Shown here in pieces: positions 16,129 through 22,737 of a stretch of 22,737 nucleotides of DNA; the stretch's first letter is position 1, and every line of letters starts with the position of its first letter. The notes under the pieces were generated by a model that ran no database searches, was not told the DNA's origin, and was given only the letters and a program-made list of their open reading frames with translations. Both the position numbers and the translations under genes were made by a program. This DNA is from CALMEE01 sp041748315 (GTDB taxonomy: Bacteria > Planctomycetota > Planctomycetia > Pirellulales > Pirellulaceae): positions 1 through 22,737 of the forward strand of contig JBGTDM010000175.1 of assembly GCA_041748315.1 (NCBI GenBank), given 5' to 3'.

Positions 16129-17118
16129 ATGCGTTACATTTTTGGGAGTAATTGGGTGAAGCGAATCACGACCCACAACCTGTCTATCCCCGTTCTTAGG
16201 CTTTTCCCCAGGACTGCAATCCTGGTTGGCATGACATGTCTGACTTGGATCGGAATGGATTCCAGCGAATTGCTCGGCTCACCACAAGCGACAACCATCG
16301 CACAGACTCGCCCACAGATCGAAACCTCGGTGCCATTGTCATCGCCGCCGGACTCCGCCAACTCAAGCAATGGGGGAGTTAACGATTCATCCGAACCTAA
16401 ACAGGGGCTCAACTTCCTGACGTTATTGTCACGCGGTGGTTGGTTCATGATTCCGCTTGCCCTTTTGTCGATTTTGGTCGTTTGTTTGGCGATCGAACGG
16501 GCGTTGGCGTTAAGGCGAGAAAAGATGATGCCGCATCGATTAGTGGCGGAATTGGGTCGAATGGCTGCCGATGACGGTGAGTTCAATCCCCGACGAGCGT
16601 ACCAACTTTGCCAGAAGTTTCCGTCTCCGGCTGCCAAGATTGTACAGACAATGTTGGTTAAGGCTGGACGGCCGCAAACCGAGATCGAACATGCAGTCTC
16701 CGAAGCGGCTCAACGCGAGGCCAACAAATTGAATTCGGTGGTCTCCTGGTTGACGCTGACAGCCGCTGTCGCACCGTTAATTGGATTGCTCGGAACAGTT
16801 TGGGGAATCACACAGGCCTTTTACATCACGACCACCATGTCTGCAACGGAGAATAAAGGACCAGCATTGGCAGAGGGAATTTATACAGCACTGGTGACGA
16901 CGATGATTGGCTTAACGATCGCCATTCCAGCCGCGGTTTTAGCCCATATTTTCGAAAACAGGATTCTGGGATGGTTCAACAAAATCGATGAAATGACCCT
17001 GAATTTAACTCCACAACTTGAACCTTTTGAAGGGCGAGTCCGAACCTCAGTCGACGATATCCCAACTCCGGCCAATGGTGCTTCAGCGAGCAAATCGGTA
17101 CCAGCATTGCCGAGGTAA
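16129..17118 (+). CDS. exbB: MotA/TolQ/ExbB family proton channel protein
   Basis: A 329-residue homologue of ExbB/TolQ, the inner-membrane subunit that with ExbD/TolR converts proton flow into movement of a TonB- or TolA-like partner. Helices are at about 103-123 (after RGGWFMIPLALLSILV), 204-232 (WLTLTAAVAPLIGLLGTVWGI) and 251-275 (YTALVTTMIGLTIAIPAAV). The last two are the conserved core, with ALAEGIYTALVTT matching the family. A family-atypical N-terminal extension (residues 1-95) contains another hydrophobic stretch (27-43) and a Ser/Pro-rich spacer, perhaps a cleaved signal peptide. Two starts compete: ATG at 16129 (GGAAA only about three bases away) and GTG at 16156, which has GGGAG at an ideal seven-base spacing. 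The second may be the true start. The gene lies between the TPR gene and the exbD-like gene in an apparent operon. Confidence 0.92.
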   Translation: MRYIFGSNWVKRITTHNLSIPVLRLFPRTAILVGMTCLTWIGMDSSELLGSPQATTIAQTRPQIETSVPLSSPPDSANSSNGGVNDSSEPKQGLNFLTLLSRGGWFMIPLALLSILVVCLAIERALALRREKMMPHRLVAELGRMAADDGEFNPRRAYQLCQKFPSPAAKIVQTMLVKAGRPQTEIEHAVSEAAQREANKLNSVVSWLTLTAAVAPLIGLLGTVWGITQAFYITTTMSATENKGPALAEGIYTALVTTMIGLTIAIPAAVLAHIFENRILGWFNKIDEMTLNLTPQLEPFEGRVRTSVDDIPTPANGASASKSVPALPR

Positions 17119-17212
17119 GGTAAGTCCGTCACCATCAGGACGGTCCGGAAACGTACAACATACGGCTGCAACTCAGTTGCATTTCACACTCTATTTTGTT
17201 TTGAAGACCACA

Positions 17213-17632
17213 ATGGCTGTAGTATTACGCAAACCGAAGGCGATCGGATCACTCAGTATTCTGCCGCTGATCGATGTCGTTTTTTTGCTGATTATTTTTT
17301 TTCTGGTGGCGACCCGGTTTGTTGAAGCGGAGCAGGAACTTGATATCACCCTGCCCACTGCCAGTGAAGCACTTCCGATTGTCTCCAACCTTCGTGAAAT
17401 TGTCATCAATATTGACAAGGAGGGGCAGTTTTTTGTCAGCGGAAAATATCGGCTGGAAGAAGAGGTCGAGCAGTTCCTCCGCCAAGGGGCTGCAAACAAT
17501 CCCCTCAATCAGACGGTTGTCATTCGTGTGGACAAGGAAACCGACTCGCAATATTTCATTACGGCAATCGACCTTTGCAAACGAGCTGGCATTCAAAACT
17601 ATACAGCCATGATTGACAAGCCAAATGACTGA
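17213..17632 (+). CDS. exbD: ExbD/TolR family biopolymer transport protein
   Basis: A 139-residue single-pass inner-membrane protein. A short cytoplasmic start (MAVVLRKPKAIGS) leads to the helix ILPLIDVVFLLIIFFLVATRF, with Asp21 in the place of the essential proton-carrying Asp25 of ExbD. The periplasmic domain (about residues 40-139) includes EQELDITLPTASEA and, near the end, VVIRVDKETDSQYFITAIDLCKRAG, the usual ExbD/TolR ending pattern. The ATG at 17213 has GAAG about seven bases upstream. The frame stays open upstream to 17018, but that part overlaps the exbB-like gene and is not family-like. The TonB-like gene begins 37 bases after the stop. It is expected to form the stator with the ExbB homologue and to act on the product of the next gene. 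Confidence 0.93.
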   Translation: MAVVLRKPKAIGSLSILPLIDVVFLLIIFFLVATRFVEAEQELDITLPTASEALPIVSNLREIVINIDKEGQFFVSGKYRLEEEVEQFLRQGAANNPLNQTVVIRVDKETDSQYFITAIDLCKRAGIQNYTAMIDKPND

Positions 17633-17669
17633 TGATTCAAGGCGGCAATTCAACACGATTGCAACATAG

Positions 17670-20600
17670 ATGTCTGAAACGGGCTCCACCAAGAATGACT
17701 TACGGGTTCAGCGCAGTCATGTCGATTGCGTCGAGACGTTTGACGTTCAGTTTTGGCCGGTGGTCGTTGGGCTTTGCACATTAAGCGCATTTTCCGCTGG
17801 AGCGATGGTCACGCTGTTGGACGGTGCCGCAAAGTGGATCGGCTTGCTGGTGATTCCGATCGTGTTTTTTGCGTTGTTGCTGATATTGCGATTTGTCGAC
17901 AATCGGAGGATTCGTCGATCATTACAACTCGGGCTGGTATTGAGCCTCGCCCTCCACCTGTTGTTTGTCATATTTGCCAGTCAAGTTGATTTATTTCACG
18001 GATTTTTCGCGCCGGATCACGTAGCTCAACGGACAATGACAGCCAGGCCTCGCGTCGTCGAGATTTCGCTCCAGCGCGAGGAGCAGCCGTGGCTGGATCC
18101 AAACGAAGTCCCCACGATCGACCCGGAGCAACCGCTGCCTGAACGTGAGCAGCCCACGGTAACGGAACGGGTGCCGCCTCAGCCAGTCGAACTCGAGCCG
18201 ACACCACCGCGCCCGGACCCACAATTGGTGAAGCGTGATTCGCAGCGTGAAACCGTACCCATGCAGGGGCAAAGCCTTTCAAAAGCGCAACGGTCCGAAA
18301 CAAATATTAAGCCCAAGTCTTCGATGAAAGCCGAAACGGCACGTGCTGAAACAGCCTCGCCGTCAGCATCGGAGCTTGCCACGGCTCAGCCCACCGACCG
18401 CGCGGCTGAGTTAGCGCGCTCCCAAGCGGTGGAAATTCCGATTTCAAGGCCAACCGAGCGTCAGGCAGAAGTAGCCCGCGGACTGGCGACCGCGGAACCG
18501 ACGGAACCTAGTCGGCGACAACCAACCACCAACGCACCCTCGGTAGACTCGCTACCACTGCAAGCGCAGCGTCGGGCCGCCAATGTGGTCCCCCAAACGA
18601 ACAGCTTGGCTGAGGCAACCAGCGTCACGACTCCCACCAATTCTCAGCCTGCCAGCGAGTCCCAGCGCGCGGCTCCAATGGAAATCAGTCGAACGGCGCC
18701 TGCTCCATCCGAAACTCGCCGCAATCAGGAACACCGCTTGGATGTCGCTCGGAGCCGAATCGAGCAACAAGCGGCTCCCCAGCGTCGGGAAACAGCGAAT
18801 ACCGCCAGCGTCCAGATTGCCCCGGAAGTGACCGAGACGCGACGACGCGCCCTGACAACAGCTGCTCAGCCAACCACTCCTAACCGGGTTGAGACACCAA
18901 GGCCTCTTTCTGAATCTGTGGCCAACAGTGCATCGACGGCGATGCCATCGCGAGAGGTCGCTTTGGATCGCTCGACGGCAGGTACGGCTGGCATTGGTCA
19001 AGCGAGAAACATGGGGCGTGAAATTGGATCGCGGCAGAGTCCAGCGCTGACGCCGATGCAGGCGGCGCGTCGCGAGAGTCAACAGAGCAACAGCGCGGCG
19101 ACCGAAGCCTTCACACCGATCCAGGCCTCACAGACTCCTGGGAGGATCGCCAGTGCCGTCGCGCCAAGCTCGACGATGTCGGCCGATGGATTGCCTGCCG
19201 CAACGGTTCATGCTTCGCCAAACTTGCAACAAATGTCGGAGAATGCCAGCGCGGCAATTGAGAGTGCGGCAACATCTGAACATCGCGGAGAGATTTCGGT
19301 AGAGAAGGGAGAATCCAACATTGACACGGGTGCGCCTCGCGTCGTGATGGAAAGTCAGCTTGATCGTATCGAAGGTGGGGGACAGCCAGAGTTGAACTTA
19401 CTTCGCGAAAGCAGGACGGCACGCCGTGGGGAGTTTGCGGGCAATCCGACCCCGGCGCTGGACGCTGACGTTGCAAGTGATTCGATCGCAGCTCCATTTG
19501 CAGCGCCTTCGGCGCGAGCTGCTGATGTCTCATCATTGGATGCGATTACCGAGATGGCTTCGCGCGACGGCGGCTCAGTAGAATTTGCAACGCAACGATC
19601 GAGACTTTCCCCAGAATCGGCGACTGGAGATGTGGGGGGATCCGTTGCGGACTCAACCCTTGACCGGCGCGAAGGCGTGGCAAGTAATGATTTGAACCAG
19701 CAGGCCGAACGCTTGTTTGGCTCGCTCGGCGACCGTGATGACGATGAACGCGAGAGTGCTCGCCCGCTAGCTGCGATCGCTGCCCAAAGCGATTCAACCG
19801 CATCTGCAAGCGATGCACGGGGGTCCGGAGTGCAATTGGACCGTCCGACACTCTCAGGAGAGCGAACGTCAACGGCGGGCTCGATTAACCTGGGACTGGA
19901 GAATGCAAGTCGAACCCGTACTCAGGGAGATGTCCATGGCGAGGCAGCCGAACTTTCTCGGCGCAGGGGCGATACTGGTCAGACGTTCAATCAAGAGCGA
20001 GCGCTAGTTGATAACTCATCAGATCGTCGAATGGAGAGCGAGCGGGGACCAGCGCCAAACATTTTGGCTGACGCGCCATCTGAAATGGGCAAGTTTTCCT
20101 CGGAGTCTCCCGCACAAGGCGCTGATCCAACGGCTCAACTTGATCGCGAGATGACGGCAACCAAACAGTCGGAGGCGGGGATGGCACTGGAAATTGACGC
20201 ACCGCTTGGCGCTGCAGGACTCGGGGATCGCTATCATCCCGACGCAGGTATCGAAAGTCGGCGATCAAGCAATCAGAGCCCTGACTTGCTCCCCGATACA
20301 GATACGCGATTCATTCGCCAGGAGGTTGGAGGGACGCCAACGGTGAATCGGAATGCCATCGTGGCTCAGCAACCATTTCGCGGCAGGACCCAAAGCGCTC
20401 GGGTGGCCGAAGCACCGTATACGGAGGAGGCGATCGAACTGGGGTTGGCGTTTTTAGCAAGGTATCAGCAACCGGATGGGAGTTGGGTGTTGGGACAATT
20501 TGACATCGACCATCCAGAACGCGGCTTGCAATATAATTCTGACTCGGCCGCAACTGGGTTAGCCTTATTGGCCTTCCAGGGTGCAGGTTATAACCATCTG

Positions 20601-21470
20601 GAATTCAAATACGCCGACCAGGTCGATGGAGGTATTCGGTGGTTGATTTCGAATCAGAAACCGAGCGGTGAGTTGTTCGTCGAGTCCGATCAGGCATCGA
20701 ATAGTGTTTGCCGCTTCTACAGCCACGGGATCGCAGCTTTGGCGCTTGCTGAAGCTTATGGAATGACACAGGACCCTGAAATAAAACAGGCCGCTCAAAA
20801 TGCCATCGACTTCATCGAGAGAACGCAACATGCAAAATTGGGAGGGTGGCGATATTCACCTGGAATCAATTCTGACACTTCGGTTACCGGTTGGATGGTG
20901 ATGGCGTTACAGAGCGCGCGACTGGCGGGCTTGGACGTCAAGCCGGAAACGCTGGACAATGTGACAACATGGCTTGATTTCGCTCGCGATACCGATGCCG
21001 AGCACAAATTTCGCTACCGCCCCGATGCGGTAAGTGATCAACAGTATGATCGATCACTGAGTCGCATCTCGAATCCCAGTATGACCAGCGTTGGCTTGTT
21101 GATGCAACTTTATCTGGGTTGGAACCGAAACGACCAGCGCCTGATCCGAGGGGCCGAATATCTTTTGCAACACCTTCCCAGCGATGCCACTGAAGCTCAA
21201 CGCGATACCTATTATTGGTATTATGCCACCCAAGTCATGCGTCACGTCGGGGGGGAACGCTGGGAACGCTGGAACGCCCGCTTACATCCGATGTTAGTAC
21301 AAACTCAAATTCGACAAGGTGATTTGGCGGGGAGTTGGCATCCCTACGAACCGGTTCCTGACAGTTGGGGGCGCAAAGGAGGAGGGAGGTTATATGTTAC
21401 AACGATGAATTTGCTGTCGCTGGAAGTCGACTATCGCTTGTTGCCGCTCTACGATGAAACGGCAAAGTAG
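17670..21470 (+). CDS. TonB-like membrane protein with long disordered linker and C-terminal squalene-cyclase-like toroid
   Basis: A 1266-residue protein of unusual architecture. Three hydrophobic helices lie near residues 28-50, 56-76 and 85-106. The third (LGLVLSLALHLLFVIF) contains Ser92-x3-His96, the spacing of the TonB helix motif needed for coupling to ExbB/ExbD. Next comes a TonB-like Pro/Glu-rich segment (about 125-185, for example PQPVELEPTPPRPDPQL). An Ala/Ser/Arg/Thr/Glu/Gln-rich, probably disordered linker extends to about residue 910. Residues about 918-1260 form an alpha/alpha-toroid of the squalene cyclase / prenyltransferase type: EEAIELGLAFLARYQQPDGSW, SDSAATGLALLAF, LGGWRYSP (Trp1060), DTSVTGWMVMALQSARLAG, GSWHPYEP. 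I see no DxDD cyclase motif, so it is more likely a binding than a terpene-cyclising domain. No strong ribosome-binding site precedes the ATG at 17670. It is the last gene of the operon. The role is inferred, not known. Confidence 0.88.
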   Translation: MSETGSTKNDLRVQRSHVDCVETFDVQFWPVVVGLCTLSAFSAGAMVTLLDGAAKWIGLLVIPIVFFALLLILRFVDNRRIRRSLQLGLVLSLALHLLFVIFASQVDLFHGFFAPDHVAQRTMTARPRVVEISLQREEQPWLDPNEVPTIDPEQPLPEREQPTVTERVPPQPVELEPTPPRPDPQLVKRDSQRETVPMQGQSLSKAQRSETNIKPKSSMKAETARAETASPSASELATAQPTDRAAELARSQAVEIPISRPTERQAEVARGLATAEPTEPSRRQPTTNAPSVDSLPLQAQRRAANVVPQTNSLAEATSVTTPTNSQPASESQRAAPMEISRTAPAPSETRRNQEHRLDVARSRIEQQAAPQRRETANTASVQIAPEVTETRRRALTTAAQPTTPNRVETPRPLSESVANSASTAMPSREVALDRSTAGTAGIGQARNMGREIGSRQSPALTPMQAARRESQQSNSAATEAFTPIQASQTPGRIASAVAPSSTMSADGLPAATVHASPNLQQMSENASAAIESAATSEHRGEISVEKGESNIDTGAPRVVMESQLDRIEGGGQPELNLLRESRTARRGEFAGNPTPALDADVASDSIAAPFAAPSARAADVSSLDAITEMASRDGGSVEFATQRSRLSPESATGDVGGSVADSTLDRREGVASNDLNQQAERLFGSLGDRDDDERESARPLAAIAAQSDSTASASDARGSGVQLDRPTLSGERTSTAGSINLGLENASRTRTQGDVHGEAAELSRRRGDTGQTFNQERALVDNSSDRRMESERGPAPNILADAPSEMGKFSSESPAQGADPTAQLDREMTATKQSEAGMALEIDAPLGAAGLGDRYHPDAGIESRRSSNQSPDLLPDTDTRFIRQEVGGTPTVNRNAIVAQQPFRGRTQSARVAEAPYTEEAIELGLAFLARYQQPDGSWVLGQFDIDHPERGLQYNSDSAATGLALLAFQGAGYNHLEFKYADQVDGGIRWLISNQKPSGELFVESDQASNSVCRFYSHGIAALALAEAYGMTQDPEIKQAAQNAIDFIERTQHAKLGGWRYSPGINSDTSVTGWMVMALQSARLAGLDVKPETLDNVTTWLDFARDTDAEHKFRYRPDAVSDQQYDRSLSRISNPSMTSVGLLMQLYLGWNRNDQRLIRGAEYLLQHLPSDATEAQRDTYYWYYATQVMRHVGGERWERWNARLHPMLVQTQIRQGDLAGSWHPYEPVPDSWGRKGGGRLYVTTMNLLSLEVDYRLLPLYDETAK

Positions 21471-22029
21471 CATGGCAAAAATTTAGCTGATCGTTTGCCA
21501 AATCGTCATTCAGGCGGCCGTAGCACAAAGAGGCCCGGATTTTGCGAGTTGACAATCGGCTTAGGCCCTGCTGGGCGGCAATGTTGCTGATTGCGTCGAC
21601 GGGAATAATACCACGATGCTGATCCATCGTTTTCAGAGGTTTCTCCCTCAATAAAGCGCCATAGCACGTCATCAGAAAATGTCGCGCCGCGCGACAAAAC
21701 AATAGTCTCTTCGAGCTGTTTTCGGTACAAAAGCTAATTTGCGAAGAAATTGCCGGGTTCGGATGAACCCCACCCAGTTGTTGGACGTATCAGGTGCACT
21801 CAGTTGGTGAAAATCGGTCGTTTTCGACAAACTTTCCCCAACTTAGCGACGCGCGAATGGCGATGCGTTAATTGAACTTTTCAGCAGGACCACGTATTAT
21901 TACGAAGAACACGTTAGCACGGCTGCTTGTTCTGAATTGAACCTTTGTCCAATCGTTAGCACCGAGCGACATTGGAACAAACGAGTGACAGGCTGTAAGC
22001 TGTTTAAGTTCGATTTTACTGGACTGCTG
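21471..22029. other. 559-bp gap with hairpins and a possible decayed frame
   Basis: No gene is supported. A minus-strand frame at 21506-21730 (TTG start, 74 codons) contains a protein-like stretch (LEETIVLSRGATFSDDVLWRF) but its second half is rich in Arg and Asn; a competing frame at 21397-21702 reads DQHRGIIPVDAISNIAAQQG. They may be pieces of one frameshifted relic. Two small hairpins are visible: GTCGCG-CCG-CGCGAC at 21681-21695 and GGGTTC-GGAT-GAACCC at 21755-21770. Neither has a T-run, so I cannot name a terminator for the operon. Confidence 0.4.
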
Positions 22030-22386
22030 ATGCAAAACATTTTCCGAACTTCTGCCGAGTTTTTTTCCGATATTTGGGAGATCCCTGCTGCCCGGCTTAT
22101 TGTTGGTATAGCGGTATTGGCCTCGCTGGTCTTGATTTTGTTTTATGTCATCAAGAAAGTTCGGGGAATGGCCCTTGGGAAAGAGCGAGCTGATTTCTCA
22201 GAGCATTTGAGCGAATTTCGGCAAATGTACGAAGAGGGCAAATTGGACGAACAGGATTTCAAGCGAGTCAAAGAGCAAATAACGAAACAAGCAACAAGCG
22301 GGATGTTGGCGAACGTGAACCACCATGCGGTTGAAGGAAAACCGGCATCGTTACCTCACTCACCTCCAGATTCGGCTCAAGAGTAA
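22030..22386 (+). CDS. Small membrane protein with SHOCT-like tail
   Basis: A 118-residue protein with one membrane helix (about residues 22-42, ARLIVGIAVLASLVLILFYVI) followed by a basic stop-transfer segment (KKVRG). Residues about 57-85 (SEHLSEFRQMYEEGKLDEQDFKRVKEQI) resemble the short amphipathic SHOCT-type module, often at the C-terminus of small bacterial membrane proteins and thought to mediate oligomerisation. A hydrophilic tail with Pro and Ser follows. I start at the ATG at 22030, which has GGA about seven bases upstream. The frame extends to a TTG at 21937, but that leader is not protein-like. Many planctomycetes encode similar small proteins. The function is unknown. It may be transcribed on its own, 559 bases beyond the TonB-like gene. 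Confidence 0.72.
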   Translation: MQNIFRTSAEFFSDIWEIPAARLIVGIAVLASLVLILFYVIKKVRGMALGKERADFSEHLSEFRQMYEEGKLDEQDFKRVKEQITKQATSGMLANVNHHAVEGKPASLPHSPPDSAQE

Positions 22387-22482
22387 CAGTCGTTTGATTT
22401 GTACGGCTGTATGTGAACTTTATGGCGATAACTTGAAACGCTATCGCAAACTTTGATGATTATGATTGTTTTTGGGAACAAG

Positions 22483-22737
22483 TTACAAAATCCCTTGAAT
22501 AGTCACGGACTGAATTTTTGGCACCCAGAAAACTGAAACTAGACGTATGCTCGAACAATGCGGGCAAGGATGCACGAAGGTTCCGCACTGAAGACAATAC
22601 GCCAATCGGTCATCGATTTTGGCTGGAGAATTTTTTGACTCTATCCCAATATGACAGTGACTGGATTGCGCACTCGGCTTCAGCGCAGGTACTTTTTTCG
22701 AGATCAACTGGGAAGTTACAACAACGGTTGAATACTT
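22483..22737 (-). CDS. Possible zinc-ribbon protein (5' end beyond the window)
   Basis: A minus-strand frame that stays open to the right window edge and ends at 22483, giving at least 84 residues of C-terminal sequence. The notable part is YCLQCGTFVHPCPHC, two Cys-x2-Cys pairs five residues apart, as in short zinc ribbons or treble-clef fragments. The remainder (KIDDRLAYCLQ before it, SSIRLVSVFWVPK after it) shows no known domain. A TTG at 22707 could serve as a start but has no clear ribosome-binding site, so a start outside the window is equally likely. It could still be a chance frame; confidence is low. Confidence 0.35.
   Translation of the reverse strand, partial: KYSTVVVTSQLISKKVPALKPSAQSSHCHIGIESKNSPAKIDDRLAYCLQCGTFVHPCPHCSSIRLVSVFWVPKIQSVTIQGIL

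Noticed and set aside
17018..17212. N-terminal extension of the ExbD homologue
   Set aside because: The extra 65 codons overlap the ExbB homologue's gene and give no family-like sequence; ATG at 17213 has a ribosome-binding site and the standard ExbD start.
17968..19872. Several long minus-strand frames opposite the TonB-like gene (for example 18552-19082, 19111-19536)
   Set aside because: They are shadows caused by GC-rich, biased codons of the low-complexity linker; Arg/His/Ser-rich with no domains.
17670..21470. Active squalene or terpene cyclase
   Set aside because: The toroid repeats are present, but I find no DxDD catalytic motif, and the N-terminal TonB-like architecture argues for a non-catalytic role.
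21755..21770. Intrinsic terminator for the TPR-ExbBD-TonB operon
   Set aside because: The GGGTTC/GAACCC hairpin is 285 bases past the stop and is followed by CACCCAG with no T-run.
1..22737. tRNA, rRNA or riboswitch
   Set aside because: No tRNA cloverleaf with the TTCGANTC arm, rRNA-like segment or recognisable riboswitch core was noticed on either strand by eye; a covariance-model scan would be decisive.

Overview
The window looks like a chromosomal segment of a planctomycete, probably of the Pirellulales/Rhodopirellula type. This is inferred from family content alone. It holds a DUF1559 prepilin-like protein paired with a small transthyretin-like lipoprotein, a second large prepilin-like protein, a secreted phytase-like esterase, and a TPR / ExbB / ExbD / TonB-like operon ending in a squalene-cyclase-like toroid domain. 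Coding density is modest, and the gaps carry many small palindromic repeats.

Layout, left to right. Positions 1-309 are the end of a carboxyl-terminal processing protease (S41) on the plus strand. Positions 472-1725 (minus) encode a secreted phytase-like esterase. Positions 1726-2351 are mostly non-coding and hold a 137-bp MITE-like element. Positions 2352-3845 (minus) are a two-gene unit, lipoprotein then DUF1559 prepilin-like protein, with a terminator. Positions 3846-4665 show no convincing gene. Positions 4666-6009 (plus) encode UDP-glucose 6-dehydrogenase. Its terminator is separated from it by a second kind of small mobile element, which recurs at 7156-7290. Between these two copies lies a membrane protein with distant PrsW resemblance (6243-7013, minus). 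Positions 7310-8132 (minus) carry two YbjQ/UPF0145 paralogues, one membrane-anchored. Positions 8345-9463 (plus) are a broken secreted-protein gene with a frameshift, an inserted MITE copy and a 3' end that runs into REP-like hairpins. Positions 9586-10095 (minus) encode an orphan beta-sandwich protein, and 10202-11545 (minus) a large prepilin-like protein with a calcium-loop motif. Positions 11546-12576 are repeat-rich and apparently non-coding.

The main feature is the plus-strand cluster 12577-21470. It runs: a 1166-residue TPR protein, an ExbB/TolQ-type proton-channel subunit, an ExbD/TolR-type subunit, and a 1266-residue protein. The last has three membrane helices, the third carrying the Ser-x3-His signature of TonB, then a proline-rich segment, a disordered linker of about 800 residues, and a C-terminal alpha/alpha-toroid domain instead of a TonB C-terminal domain. 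I read this as a Ton/Tol-like energised envelope machine whose effector domain is a toroid. The last part of the window has a small SHOCT-like membrane protein (22030-22386) and a possible zinc-ribbon protein running off the right edge on the minus strand.

All assignments are from reading the sequence. No database search was possible, and start sites are judged from ribosome-binding sites and signal peptides.
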